DNA of 64,000 nucleotides, taken from positions 620,001 to 684,000 of the forward strand of contig NZ_CP050948.1 in assembly GCF_019443745.1 (NCBI RefSeq). The letters run 5' to 3'. The notes beneath the pieces were generated by a model. The model was not told the origin of the DNA. It ran no database searches and worked only from the letters and a program-made list of their open reading frames with translations. Source of the DNA: Iamia sp. SCSIO 61187 (GTDB lineage: Bacteria > Actinomycetota > Acidimicrobiia > Acidimicrobiales > Iamiaceae). Made by a program: the position numbers and the translations under genes. Shown here piece after piece: positions 24,435-33,352 of the stretch (positions are counted from its first letter, which is position 1; every line of letters starts with the position of its first letter).

Positions 24435-25253
24435 GTGCGCTGGTGGCGCTCCATGAACGCCTCGACCGCCTCCAAGGGCACGCGGGTGCTGGGTGCGCTG
24501 GCCCTCGGCGGCCTGGCGCTCCTCCTCCTGTACGGCCTCGTCCTGTCACCCGCCGACGGCGTCTCGGTGGCCCAGGCCACCGACGGCCAGCGCGTGGGCC
24601 AGGGCGACTACGTGCGGATCATGTACGTCCACGTGCCCACGGCCATCGTCGCCTTCCTGGCCTTCTTCGTCACCGTCGCCGGCAGCGTCGGCTACCTGAT
24701 CCGGCGGTCCGAGTGGTGGGACGTCCTGGCCCACGCCTCGGCCGAGCTGGGCGCCGTCCTGCTCTTCGCCACCCTCGTCACCGGGGCGCTGTGGGGCGAG
24801 CCCACCTGGGGCACCTACTGGGAGTGGCAGGACGCCCGCCTGACCACCACGGCGATCCTGTTCTTCCTCGTCCTCGGGTACCTGGCCGTCCGCCGCCTGC
24901 CGCTCGAGCGGGCCCGGCGCTCGCGGATCGCCGCCGCCGTGGGCATCCTGCTGGGCCCGACGACGATCGTGTGCCACTACGCCACGACCTGGTGGCGCAC
25001 CCTCCACCAGGGCCCCACCATCAGCCGGCTCGACCCGCAGATCGAGGGCGAGATGCTCCTCGCCCTGATGATCGGCATGGTCACCTTCGGCCTCATCTAC
25101 GTCTGGCTCACCCTGCACCGCTTCCGGGTCCTGTGGCTCGAGAACCGGGTCGAGGACCTCGGGCTCGACCGGGCCCTGGCCGAGCGCCGGGCCGAGGCCG
25201 CCGGCCCCGCCCCGGCGACCGGCGGCCCCACCCCCACGGGAGCGCCGTCGTGA
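24435..25253 (+). CDS. ccmC: Heme exporter protein CcmC
   Basis: This 272-residue protein has six transmembrane segments. The tryptophan-rich heme-binding motif is WGTYWEWQDARLT. Axial histidines lie in YVHVPTAIVAF and near TWWRTLHQGPTIS. CcmC delivers heme to CcmE. I chose the GTG at 24435 because a purine-rich AGGGAGGGGGG site precedes it; the ATG at 24453 has none. Its stop overlaps the ccmD start (GTGA). Confidence 0.9.
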   Translation: MRWWRSMNASTASKGTRVLGALALGGLALLLLYGLVLSPADGVSVAQATDGQRVGQGDYVRIMYVHVPTAIVAFLAFFVTVAGSVGYLIRRSEWWDVLAHASAELGAVLLFATLVTGALWGEPTWGTYWEWQDARLTTTAILFFLVLGYLAVRRLPLERARRSRIAAAVGILLGPTTIVCHYATTWWRTLHQGPTISRLDPQIEGEMLLALMIGMVTFGLIYVWLTLHRFRVLWLENRVEDLGLDRALAERRAEAAGPAPATGGPTPTGAPS

Positions 25254-25429
25254 TCGTCGCCAGCAGCCCCTGGGTCTCGGTGGGCGTCTCCTACGTGCTC
25301 GTCTTCGGCTCCATCGCCGTCCTGGCCTGGCGGAGCCGGGCCCGGGGCCGGCGCCTGGCCCCGCAGGTGCCCGAGGACCAGCGCTCGTGGATGACCACGG
25401 GCGCGGAGCCGGCGCCGGCCGAGCGATGA
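25250..25429 (+). CDS. ccmD: Small heme exporter subunit CcmD-like
   Basis: This 59-residue protein has one transmembrane helix (VGVSYVLVFGSIAVLAW) followed by a basic stretch (RSRARGRR), the standard CcmD layout. CcmD bridges CcmC and CcmE. CcmD proteins are barely conserved in sequence, so the call rests on size, topology and position between ccmC and ccmE. It overlaps both neighbours by 4 bases. Confidence 0.8.
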   Translation: MIVASSPWVSVGVSYVLVFGSIAVLAWRSRARGRRLAPQVPEDQRSWMTTGAEPAPAER

Positions 25430-25929
25430 GCGACTCCCCGACACCGGAGCTCGACCTCACGCCGCGCACCGGACCCGACGACGGCCCCGGCTCGCCCCGG
25501 CGGCGCCGCTCGCGGGGCAAGGGCCTCCTCGTCGGCGGGGTGATCGCGGTGCTGCTCGCCGGCGTCGTGGCCCTGCTCGTCGTCCAGGTCCAGGGCAGCT
25601 CGCTCTACTACTACAACGTCGACGAGGCGGTCTCGCAGCGCGAGGCGCTCGGCGACCGCGACATCCGCATCCAGGGCACCGTGGTCGGTGAGCCCCGCGA
25701 GCAGGGCCCCGACGACGCCCTCGTCTTCGACCTGGCCTTCGCCGGCGAGTCGGTGGCCGTCCGCCACCTCGGCCCCGAGCCGCCGCCGCTGTTCGACGCC
25801 GGCGTCCCGTCGGTCCTCGAGGGCCACTTCGACGACGACGGGGACTTCGTCTCCGACCGGATCGTGATCAAGCACTCCGAGGAGTACCGCGAGGAGAACC
25901 CGGAGCACGTCGAGGACGCGCCGACCTAG
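25426..25929 (+). CDS. ccmE: Periplasmic heme chaperone CcmE
   Basis: This 167-residue protein has an N-terminal membrane anchor at about 25-47 and an OB-fold domain with SLYYYNVDEAV and VRIQGTV-like strands (here IRIQGTVVG). The heme-attachment region is IKHSEEY near residue 150, matching the His-x-x-x-Tyr motif, so this is the His-type CcmE rather than the Cys variant. It carries heme covalently from CcmC to CcmF. Its ATG overlaps the ccmD stop (ATGA). Confidence 0.9.
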   Translation: MSDSPTPELDLTPRTGPDDGPGSPRRRRSRGKGLLVGGVIAVLLAGVVALLVVQVQGSSLYYYNVDEAVSQREALGDRDIRIQGTVVGEPREQGPDDALVFDLAFAGESVAVRHLGPEPPPLFDAGVPSVLEGHFDDDGDFVSDRIVIKHSEEYREENPEHVEDAPT

Positions 25930-27968
25930 TGCTGGCCTCGGTGAACGCTTCCCTCGGGACGGCCGGCGTGGCCCTGGCCCTGGTGGCCTCGGTGGGCGGC
26001 ATCCTCACCGTGGTGCTGGCCCAGGCCAAGGGGCGGCCGGCCCTGCTGCGGCAGGTCCCCGCCTTCGTGGGCCTGGTCGCCCTCGGCGCCGTGCTGGCCA
26101 CCGCGGCCATGCAGCGGGCCCTGATCACCCGCGACTTCTCGGTCGAGTTCGTGGCCCAGAACGGCAGCCGGGCCACCTCGCTGCCGTTCACCATCTCCAC
26201 CATGTGGTCGGCCCTGGAGGGCTCGATCCTGCTGTGGGGCCTCGTGCTGGCCGGCTACCTCGTCGCCGTCATCTGGAAGTTCCGGACCCGCCTCGAGGAC
26301 CCGCTCGTGGCCTGGGCGATGCTGGCCATGTTCGCCGTCACCGCCTTCTTCTTCGGGCTGATGGTGGGCCCGGCCGACCCGTTCGGCACCGTCGCCAACC
26401 CGCCGCTCGACGGACCCGGCCCCAACCCGCTGCTGCAGGACCACCTGCTGATGGCGTTCCACCCGCCGATGCTCTACCTGGGCTACGTGGGCTTCACCGT
26501 GCCCTTCGCCTTCGCCATCGGCGCCCTGGCCACCGGCCGGGTGGGCGAGGGGTGGCTGGTCGAGACCCGGCGGTGGACGCTCTTCGCCTGGGGCTTCCTC
26601 ACCGTCGGCATCGTGCTGGGCGCGTGGTGGAGCTACGAGGTCCTCGGCTGGGGCGGGTACTGGGCGTGGGACCCGGTCGAGAACGCCTCGCTGCTGCCCT
26701 GGCTCACCGGGACCGCCTACCTGCACTCGGTGATGGTCCAGGAGCGGCGGGGGATGCTGCGGGTCTGGAACCTGTCGCTGCTCTGCGCCACCTTCGCCCT
26801 GACCATCCTGGGCACGTTCCTCACCCGGTCCGGCGTGCTCGACTCCGTCCACGCCTTCAGCGAGTCGAGCATCGGGCCCATCCTCCTCGGCTTCTTCGGG
26901 GTCGTCGTCCTGGTCACCCTCGGCCTCATCGGGTGGCGGGGCGAACAGCTGCGGGCCCCGGGCCGGATCGACTCGCCGCTGTCGCGGGAGGGGTCGTTCC
27001 TCGCCAACAACCTGCTCTTCGCCGGCTTCGCCTTCGTCGTCTTGTTCGGGACCGTGTTCCCGCTGATCGCCGAGGCCATCGACGACCGGCGGGTGTCGGT
27101 CGGCGTGCCCTACTTCAACCGCATGGCCGGGCCCATCGGCCTGATGCTCCTCTTCCTCATGGCCGTGGCCCCCGCCCTGCCGTGGCGGAAGGCCTCGCCC
27201 GAGACCCTGTCCCAGCGGCTGCTGTGGCCGGCCTGGTTCGGCGTGGGCGTCGTCGTGGCGTGCGTCGCCGCCGGGGTCCGGGGCCTGGTGCCGCTGGTCG
27301 CCTTCGGCATGGCCGCCTTCGCCGGCGGCGCCGCCCTGCGGCAGGTCATCCTGGCCACTCGCCGCAACGGCTGGCGCGGGTTCGTGGGCCGCACCAACGG
27401 CGGGATGATCGTCCACCTCGGGGTGGTCCTGGTCGCCGTCGGCCTGGCCGGGTCGGGGTCCTTCGCCGAGCAGGCCGAGGCCCGCCTGGCCCCCGGCGAC
27501 AGCCGCGTCGTGCACGGCCACGAGGTCACCTACGTGGGCTACGACGAGAGCGACGAGCCCAGCCGCCTGATCCGGGCCGCCGAGGTCCGCGTCGACGGGC
27601 GGACGCTCGAGCCCCGCCTGCAGCGGTTCCCGAACGCGACCCAGGAGATCGGCAAGCCGGCCGTCCGCTACGGCATCGGCGACACCGTCTACCTCGCCCT
27701 CATCCAGGCACCGCGCAGCTCCGACGGCACGATCCTCCTGCGGATCATCGTCCAGCCCCTCGTCGGGTGGCTGTGGGCCGGTGGTGCGGTGATGGTGCTG
27801 GGCACGATCCTGTCGGCGTTCCCCGGCCGCCGCCGGCGGGGCACCGAGCCGGTCTCGGCCCCGACCCGCTGGTCGGGTCGCCGGCGGCCCGCGCCGGACG
27901 ACGCCGTCCCCGAGCGGACCGACGCCGTCGATCCCGACGACGAGCGCGAGCCGGTGGTGACGGGATGA
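25929..27968 (+). CDS. ccmF: Cytochrome c heme lyase CcmF
   Basis: This 679-residue polytopic protein has the WWD-type heme motif WGGYWAWDPVENASLLPWL near residue 240. The heme-ligand histidines are probably those in the DHLLMAFHPP and YLHSVMV regions. CcmF, with CcmH and CcmI, ligates heme to apocytochrome CxxCH motifs. The GTG start shares one base with the ccmE TAG. Its stop overlaps the ccmG ATG. Confidence 0.93.
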   Translation: MLASVNASLGTAGVALALVASVGGILTVVLAQAKGRPALLRQVPAFVGLVALGAVLATAAMQRALITRDFSVEFVAQNGSRATSLPFTISTMWSALEGSILLWGLVLAGYLVAVIWKFRTRLEDPLVAWAMLAMFAVTAFFFGLMVGPADPFGTVANPPLDGPGPNPLLQDHLLMAFHPPMLYLGYVGFTVPFAFAIGALATGRVGEGWLVETRRWTLFAWGFLTVGIVLGAWWSYEVLGWGGYWAWDPVENASLLPWLTGTAYLHSVMVQERRGMLRVWNLSLLCATFALTILGTFLTRSGVLDSVHAFSESSIGPILLGFFGVVVLVTLGLIGWRGEQLRAPGRIDSPLSREGSFLANNLLFAGFAFVVLFGTVFPLIAEAIDDRRVSVGVPYFNRMAGPIGLMLLFLMAVAPALPWRKASPETLSQRLLWPAWFGVGVVVACVAAGVRGLVPLVAFGMAAFAGGAALRQVILATRRNGWRGFVGRTNGGMIVHLGVVLVAVGLAGSGSFAEQAEARLAPGDSRVVHGHEVTYVGYDESDEPSRLIRAAEVRVDGRTLEPRLQRFPNATQEIGKPAVRYGIGDTVYLALIQAPRSSDGTILLRIIVQPLVGWLWAGGAVMVLGTILSAFPGRRRRGTEPVSAPTRWSGRRRPAPDDAVPERTDAVDPDDEREPVVTG

Positions 27969-28570
27969 CGGACCTCGACACCGACCCCGGGCTCGACGAC
28001 GACGCCGATCCCGTCGCCGAGGCGCCTGCCCGCCGGTGGCGGATCTTCGGCCTGCCCGTGTCGGTGGTCGTGGCCGGCGTCCTCGGCGTCGTCATGATCC
28101 TCCTGATCGCCCTGCTGGCGACCCGCGACCCCGCCGCCGATCGCCAGGCCGACAGCCCGCTGCTCGGCCGCCCGGCGCCGCGCATCGAGGGCACCACGGC
28201 GCTGGAGGGCCGGCCCTTCGACTCGGCGACCTACGACGGCCGCTGGCTCGTCGTGAACTTCTTCGCCACCTGGTGCGTGCCCTGCGTGCAGGAGCATCCG
28301 GAGCTCATCGCCTTCCAGGAGGCGCAGCGGGAGGCGGGCCAGGCCAACGTGATCAGCGTCGTGTTCGAGGACGACCGCGCCTCGGTCGAGCGGTTCTTCG
28401 ACCGCAACGGCGGCGACTGGCCGGTGGTCCTGGCCCCCTCGACCGTCATCGCCGACTGGGGCGTCCAGGGCGTGCCCGAGTCGTTCGTGGTCGACCCCTC
28501 CGGCACCGTCCGCTACAAGCTCATCGGGGGCGTCACCGCCGAGGGCCTCACCCGGCTGGTCGGCTCGTGA
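27965..28570 (+). CDS. ccmG: Thiol:disulfide interchange protein CcmG (TlpA-like)
   Basis: This 201-residue protein has a cytoplasmic acidic N-terminus, one membrane helix at about 33-53, and a thioredoxin fold with active site WCVPC (Cys104 and Cys107) and cis-Pro region GVPESFVVD. It keeps apocytochrome cysteines reduced for heme attachment. It overlaps both neighbours by 4 bases. Confidence 0.9.
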   Translation: MTDLDTDPGLDDDADPVAEAPARRWRIFGLPVSVVVAGVLGVVMILLIALLATRDPAADRQADSPLLGRPAPRIEGTTALEGRPFDSATYDGRWLVVNFFATWCVPCVQEHPELIAFQEAQREAGQANVISVVFEDDRASVERFFDRNGGDWPVVLAPSTVIADWGVQGVPESFVVDPSGTVRYKLIGGVTAEGLTRLVGS

Positions 28571-29052
28571 GCCGGCGCCTCCTGTGGGTCGTGCTCGGCG
28601 TGGTCGCCGTCGTCGCCCTGGCCATCGGGTCGCGCGGCGCCGGACCGTCCTCGGCCGAGGAGCGGCTCTGGTCGATCGCCGACGGGGTGCGCTGCCCGCA
28701 GTGCTCGGGCCAGTCGGTGGCCGACAGCGACGCCCCTGCGGCCAAGGCCCTGCGGGACCAGATCCGGGCCGACATCGAGGCCGGGCGCAGCGACGACACC
28801 ATCCGGGCCCGGCTGGCCGACGGGGCCTACGGCGAGGACATCCTCCTCAACCCGCCACGGAGCGGGTTCGCCGCCCTCGTCTGGATCGTGCCCGTCGCCG
28901 TGGTCGTGGTGGCCTTCGGCGGCCTGGCCCTGGCGTTCCGACGCTGGGAGCGCCAAGGGCCGGCGACGCCGTCGCGCCGCGACCGCGAGCTGGTGGCCGC
29001 CGCCCTCGGCCCCGATCCGGACGACCCCCACGGCGAGGGCGCCGGCCGGTGA
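28567..29052 (+). CDS. ccmH: Cytochrome c maturation reductase CcmH
   Basis: This 161-residue protein has an N-terminal signal anchor, the CcmH active-site motif VRCPQCSGQS (Cys43 and Cys46), a three-helix domain (KALRDQIRADIEAGRSDD, YGEDILLNPP) and a C-terminal membrane helix. It reduces apocytochrome disulfides with CcmG. The GTG start overlaps the ccmG stop. Confidence 0.9.
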   Translation: MSRRLLWVVLGVVAVVALAIGSRGAGPSSAEERLWSIADGVRCPQCSGQSVADSDAPAAKALRDQIRADIEAGRSDDTIRARLADGAYGEDILLNPPRSGFAALVWIVPVAVVVVAFGGLALAFRRWERQGPATPSRRDRELVAAALGPDPDDPHGEGAGR

Positions 29053-30035
29053 GCCCCGGCGACGCCGACACCGAGGCGTCCCCCCCGAAGCCCGGGACCC
29101 TCGCCGCCCGGCGGGCGGCGGCCGCCGCCGGCGCCCCGGGCGGGCCCAGCGCACCGCCCCGCCCGTCGTCGACCTCGCCCCGACGGGCCCGCTCCGGCGG
29201 TTCGGCGGCCGGAGCCGCCGGGGAGCCGCGGACCGGGCGGCCGCAGACCGAGCGGCCGCTGACGGGGGCCGGGCGCGACGACACCACCGCCTTCCTCCTC
29301 CAGAGCCTGCGCGACCTCGAGCGCGAGCACGACGCCGGCGACCTCGACGACGACGACTACGAGGCCCTCCGCGACGACTACACGGCCCGGGCCGCGGCCG
29401 CCCTCCGGGCCGAGCAGCGGGGAGCGGCCCCGCCCGTGCCCGCCGCGCCCCGCCGCTCGCCCGGCCAGTGGGTCCTGATCGTGGCCGGCATCGTCGGCTT
29501 CGCCGTCCTCGCCGGGGTGCTCGTGGCGCAGGCCTCGGGCCAGCGCCAGGCCGGCGAGGGCGTCACCGGGGAGGTCACCCAGACCCCGACCCAGGCCGCC
29601 GGCGAGTGCATCAACCTCACCATCGAGGTCCAGCAGGGCACCAAGGGCCCCGACGACGCCATCCCGTGCTACGAGCGGGTGCTCGAGGACGACCCCGACA
29701 ACGCCGTCGCCCGCACCTACCTGGGCTGGACGCTCTACCTCACGGCCCGCCAGTTCTCCTCCAGCCTGGGCCAGGAGGAGCTGGTCGACCTCTACGTCCA
29801 GGCCCGGCGCCAGCTCGACCTGGCCGTCGAGGCCGACCCCGCCTACGCCGACGCCCGGGCCTTCCTGGTGGTCCTGGCCGTCAACGAGGGCCGCTACGCG
29901 GAGGCGGCCGAGCAGCTGGCGGCGTTCGACGACCTCGACGCCCCCGCCGACATGGCCAACCTGGTCGACGGGGTCCGGGCCGAGATCGAGGCGAACCTGG
30001 CCGACCCCTCGACCACGACCACCGCCCCCGGCTGA
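29049..30035 (+). CDS. CcmI-like TPR protein of cytochrome c maturation
   Basis: This 328-residue protein has a low-complexity Ala/Pro/Arg region at 1-75 and a CcmI-type segment (FLLQSLRDLEREHDAGDLD, then YEALRDDYTARAAAAL). A membrane helix at about 140-160 and TPR-like helical repeats follow (YERVLEDDPDNAVARTYLGW, AVEADPAYADARAFL). CcmI presents apocytochrome to the lyase. The residue pattern before the helix is typical of CcmI/CycH N-termini. It is the last gene of the operon, overlapping ccmH by 4 bases. Confidence 0.8.
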   Translation: MSPGDADTEASPPKPGTLAARRAAAAAGAPGGPSAPPRPSSTSPRRARSGGSAAGAAGEPRTGRPQTERPLTGAGRDDTTAFLLQSLRDLEREHDAGDLDDDDYEALRDDYTARAAAALRAEQRGAAPPVPAAPRRSPGQWVLIVAGIVGFAVLAGVLVAQASGQRQAGEGVTGEVTQTPTQAAGECINLTIEVQQGTKGPDDAIPCYERVLEDDPDNAVARTYLGWTLYLTARQFSSSLGQEELVDLYVQARRQLDLAVEADPAYADARAFLVVLAVNEGRYAEAAEQLAAFDDLDAPADMANLVDGVRAEIEANLADPSTTTTAPG

Positions 30036-30167
30036 CCTCGACAGTCGTTCTGTTCGCGCCAGGCGACATCGGTGTCCGGCAGCGGTGTCAGAACGGTGCC
30101 GGCGGCCACGACACCGACCGCCGAGCAGACCACCGACACGCCGCCTCTGCCTGGCACCACCCCCGTC

Positions 30168-30194
30168 CACGCATGGTGCCAGGCACCATCCGTG
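30168..30194. repeat. GGTGCC/GGCACC palindrome between convergent genes
   Basis: Arms at 30168-30180 and 30182-30194 with one mismatch have the same core as the 4277 element. A half copy (GCCTGGCACCAC) lies about 15 bases to the left. The 171-bp gap between the ccmI-like and sixA-like stops holds nothing else recognisable. Confidence 0.75.
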
Positions 30195-30206
30195 CGCTCG
30201 GGCTGG

Positions 30207-30677
30207 TCAGGGGCGCGGGTCGACGAAGGTGGCGGTGGTGATGGTGCCCTCGTCGCTCACGGCGATGGCGTAGAGGGTCCCCTTGGGGAGCCCGTCGCGG
30301 TCGCCCACCTCGACGCCGTCGCCCCGCAGGGCCTCGATGGCGGCGGGGATGACGTCGCCGTGGCTCGACAGCACGACGTCCTCGCCCTCGGCGGCCAGCT
30401 CCCACAGCAGGGTCGTCGTCTGGGCGGCCGTGGCCCCCTCGGTGAGCGCCGGGTGGACCTCGACCTCGAGGCCGCGGGCCCGGGCCACGGGGGCCACCGT
30501 CTGCTGGCAGCGCACGGCGGCGCTCGACAGCACCCGCTTCACGGGGGCGTCGGCGAGGTGGGCGGTGATCGCCTCCACCTGGCGACGGCCCTTGCCGCTG
30601 AGCGGCCGGTCGACGTCGGCGCCGTCCCAGTCCGATCTGCTCCCGGCGTTGGCGTGGCGGACGAGGAAGAGCGTCAC
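30207..30677 (-). CDS. Histidine phosphatase, SixA type
   Basis: This 156-residue protein has the histidine phosphatase RH motif FLVRHANAG at the N-terminus, RPLSGKGRRQV, a second core Arg in SSAAVRCQQT, and the C-terminal catalytic His in VVLSSHGDVI. The small size and ANAG motif match SixA-like phosphohistidine phosphatases. The GTG start has TACCGT 8 nt upstream, so it is probably leaderless. It lies downstream of a cysteine desulfurase gene on the same strand. Confidence 0.8.
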   Translation of the reverse strand: MTLFLVRHANAGSRSDWDGADVDRPLSGKGRRQVEAITAHLADAPVKRVLSSAAVRCQQTVAPVARARGLEVEVHPALTEGATAAQTTTLLWELAAEGEDVVLSSHGDVIPAAIEALRGDGVEVGDRDGLPKGTLYAIAVSDEGTITTATFVDPRP

Positions 30678-30736
30678 GGCGGCGCACGGTAGCGGTGATG
30701 GGCGCCCCCGGTCATCCGGCCCCACGGTGGTCTTGG

Positions 30737-31873
30737 TCACCCCGACGGGTGAGCGGGGCCGCGGCGGCGGAGGGCCCGCAGCCCGCGCAGGACCTCGGGC
30801 AGGGCGGCCAGCAGGGCGTCGACGTCGGCGTCGGTGGTGGACCACCCGACCGACACCCGCAGCGACCGGAGGGCGTCGACGCCCATGGCGGCCAGGGTCG
30901 GCGAGGGCTCGAGGCTCTCCGAGGAGCAGGCCGAGCCGGAGTGGACGGCGACGCCGGCCCGGTCCAGGCCGAGCAGGACGGCCTGGGGCTCGACGTCGTC
31001 GAAGCCCAGGCACACCAGGTGGGGCAGCCGGTCGACCGGGTCGCCGTGCACCCGCACGTCGAGGTCGGCGACGCCGGCGAGGACCCGATCGGTCAGCCGG
31101 CGGGCCTCGGCCTCCTCGGCGGCCAGCGTCCCGTCGAGCAGCGACGCGGCCGCCGCCCCCAACCCGACCAGGGCGGGCACGGCCTCCATGCCGGCCCGGC
31201 GGGCCCGCTCCTGGTCGCTGCCGACCAGCAGCGGCTCCAGGCGCAGGCCGCGGCGGACGAGCAGCGCCCCCGTGCCCGACGGCGCCCCCCACTTGTGGCC
31301 GCTGAGCGAGACGAGGTCGGCCCCCAGGCTCCGGAGGTCGACGGGCACCCGCCCCACGGCCTGGGCCGCGTCCACGTGGACCAGGACGCCGCGGGCGTGG
31401 GCGGCCTCGACGACGGCCCCGACCGGCTGGGTGGTGCCCACCTCGTGGTTGCCCCACTGGACGTGGACGACCGCGGTGTCGTCGCGGATGGCGGCGGCGA
31501 CCGCATCGGGATCGACCCGCCCGTGCCCGTCGACCCCGACCACGGTGACGTCGCCGTGGCGGGCCGCGGCGGCCGGCACGGCCGAGTGCTCGACGGCGGT
31601 GACGACCTGGTGGCCGCCCCGGCGGGCCGCGCCCCACGCCACCGAGGCGATGGCCTCGGTGGCCCCGCTGGTGAACACGACCTCGCGGGGGCGGGCCCCG
31701 ACGAGGGCGGCCACCTGCTCGCGGGCCTGCTCGAGGGCGACCCGCGCCGTCATGCCCTCCTCGTGGATGCGCCCGGGGTCGCCGCCCCCGAGGTCGAGGG
31801 CGGCGACCAGCGCGTCACGGGCCGCCGGGCGCAGCGGCGAGGTGGAGGCGTGATCGAGGTAGTGGCGGGCCAC
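30737..31873 (-). CDS. Cysteine desulfurase (NifS/IscS-like)
   Basis: This 378-residue class V PLP enzyme has an N-terminal YLDHAST, TSGATEAI near residue 70, the PLP Asp in VHVDAAQAVG, the Schiff-base Lys in SGHKWGAP, and the sulfur-accepting Cys in SGSACSSESL. It would mobilise sulfur from cysteine for Fe-S clusters or thiolated cofactors. TACGGT lies 6 nt before the GTG start. A SufR-like regulator and Mrp lie 1 kb away, which places it in an Fe-S neighbourhood, though it is not in one operon with them. Confidence 0.9.
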   Translation of the reverse strand: MARHYLDHASTSPLRPAARDALVAALDLGGGDPGRIHEEGMTARVALEQAREQVAALVGARPREVVFTSGATEAIASVAWGAARRGGHQVVTAVEHSAVPAAAARHGDVTVVGVDGHGRVDPDAVAAAIRDDTAVVHVQWGNHEVGTTQPVGAVVEAAHARGVLVHVDAAQAVGRVPVDLRSLGADLVSLSGHKWGAPSGTGALLVRRGLRLEPLLVGSDQERARRAGMEAVPALVGLGAAAASLLDGTLAAEEAEARRLTDRVLAGVADLDVRVHGDPVDRLPHLVCLGFDDVEPQAVLLGLDRAGVAVHSGSACSSESLEPSPTLAAMGVDALRSLRVSVGWSTTDADVDALLAALPEVLRGLRALRRRGPAHPSG

Positions 31874-31985
31874 GCCGAGACCGTACCGACGGCGGGGCGC
31901 CGACGACCGGCCCGGCCCTGCGGGTCAGCGCGAGCGGCCGGCCGCGGCGGTGCGTCGAGAGCCGGGGCCGGTGCCCGGCGGAGCC

Positions 31986-32591
31986 TCAGCCGTCGGTCGT
32001 GTCGTCGTCGGCCTGCGGGCAGCCCTCGAAGGCGTCGTCCACGCGCTCGGCGGCGGCCTGGAACTCCTCGTCCTCGAACACGCTGCTGCCGGCCTGCTGG
32101 GCCTCCTCGACCGTCGTCGCCTGCTCGGCCTCCTCGACCAGCAGGTCGACGGCGTCGATCAGGACCTCCACGTCGGCGGCCAGGGCGTCGGGGGCGGCGT
32201 CGGCCACGTCCTGGAGCCCGTCGCGGAGCACGGCGGCCCCGTCCCGGATGTCCTCGACGGTCTCGTCGGGCAGGTCGTCGGCCGACTCGTCGAAGGCGGC
32301 GTAGGCGGTGCAGAACGCGTCGTCGACCTCGACCTCGCCGCCGCCGCCGGTCGTCTCAGGCTCGTCGGTCCCCTCGGTGGAGTCGGGGGCCTCGGTGGTG
32401 TCGGACGGGTCGGCGGGCTCGTCGGGATCGGACTCGTCCGTCGCGTCGTCGTCGGCCGCGGTGGTCGACCCCTCGGCGGTCGTGGTGGTTGTGTCGCGAT
32501 CCTCGTCGGCGGCGTGGTCGTCCCCGCCGCACCCGGCGAGCAGGGCGACGACGGCGAGGGACGCGGCGAGGAGGGTGAGGCGGCGAGGCAT
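31986..32591 (-). CDS. Hypothetical acidic lipoprotein
   Basis: This 201-residue protein has a lipobox (ALLAGCGG, lipidated Cys near residue 21), a Thr/Asp/Glu-rich linker of about 70 residues, and a helical domain with one cysteine at each end (DAFCTAY and FEGCPQAD). The helical part is strongly acidic (AADVEVLIDAVDLLVEEAEQ). I recognise no family. A GGAGCC site precedes the ATG. Confidence 0.65.
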   Translation of the reverse strand: MPRRLTLLAASLAVVALLAGCGGDDHAADEDRDTTTTTAEGSTTAADDDATDESDPDEPADPSDTTEAPDSTEGTDEPETTGGGGEVEVDDAFCTAYAAFDESADDLPDETVEDIRDGAAVLRDGLQDVADAAPDALAADVEVLIDAVDLLVEEAEQATTVEEAQQAGSSVFEDEEFQAAAERVDDAFEGCPQADDDTTDG

Positions 32592-32629
32592 GGGGGCTCC
32601 GGTGGTGGGGGAACCCCCGACCGTAGTGA

Positions 32630-33352
32630 TCAGCCCGACAGCGATGTGATGCAGACCTGGTCGCCGCGGGCCAGCGAGGCCTCGGTCTCGGCCCGGGCGT
32701 CGGCGTCGGTGAGGGTGGCCAGGAGGCCCCGGACCATCCCCCGGTCGACTGCGCAGATCACCGGGTGCTCGACGGCGGCGTCGCCGAAGGGGCAGTGCTC
32801 GGAGATGATGCGCAGCTCGCCCCGGGTGTCCTCGGCGTGGGCCGCGAACCCGTGGGCGGTGAGGGCGTCGGCGGCGGCGTGGAGGGCGGCCCGGGCGCTC
32901 CGGGGGGCGTCGTCGTCCATGCGCCCGGCCATGGCCCGGCCGTAGTGCTCGCCCACGGCCTCGGCCACCTGCTCGGCCCGGGCCGGGCCCAGCTCGGTGA
33001 GCGCCGCCCCCAGCAGGGCCAGGAGGATCTCGTCGTGGCGCACGGGGACGTCGAGCTCGACCTGCTCGGCCGTGGCCCGGTAGCGCTTGGACGGCCGGCC
33101 CGAGCCCCCGCCCCGTGCCACCGACACCTCGAGGTGGCCGGCCCCGACGAGCTTGTCGAGGTGGTGCCGGGCCACGTTGGGGTGCAGGGCGCAGGCCTCG
33201 GCGACCTCGGCGGCGGTGACGCCCTCGGCCCGCTCGTGGGCGAGGAGGTAGATCCGCCGTCGCGTCGGATCGCCGAAGGCGGAGGTGATGGCCGTCACGG
33301 CGGACGAGAAGTCGGTGGGGGACAGCCCAGGGCTGCCGGGTGCGACGGGCAC
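32630..33352 (-). CDS. SufR-like Fe-S sensing winged-helix regulator
   Basis: This 240-residue protein has an ArsR/MarR-like winged helix at about 20-95 (FGDPTRRRIYLL, VAEACALHPNVARHHLDKL) and a C-terminal domain with CPFG...ICAVDRG and a late Cys (Cys187, Cys200, Cys234). The first two are separated by 12 residues, as in SufR, which holds a [4Fe-4S] or [2Fe-2S] cluster and represses suf genes. A perfect palindrome overlaps its own -10 element and start codon, which suggests autorepression. It is divergent from mrp. The GTG start fits TAGGAT with a 6-nt gap. Confidence 0.75.
   Translation of the reverse strand: MPVAPGSPGLSPTDFSSAVTAITSAFGDPTRRRIYLLAHERAEGVTAAEVAEACALHPNVARHHLDKLVGAGHLEVSVARGGGSGRPSKRYRATAEQVELDVPVRHDEILLALLGAALTELGPARAEQVAEAVGEHYGRAMAGRMDDDAPRSARAALHAAADALTAHGFAAHAEDTRGELRIISEHCPFGDAAVEHPVICAVDRGMVRGLLATLTDADARAETEASLARGDQVCITSLSG

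Noticed and set aside
26204-28570. 788-codon plus-strand frame overlapping ccmF and ccmG
   Set aside because: Arg/Pro-rich shadow of ccmF in another frame; only its last part is the real ccmG.
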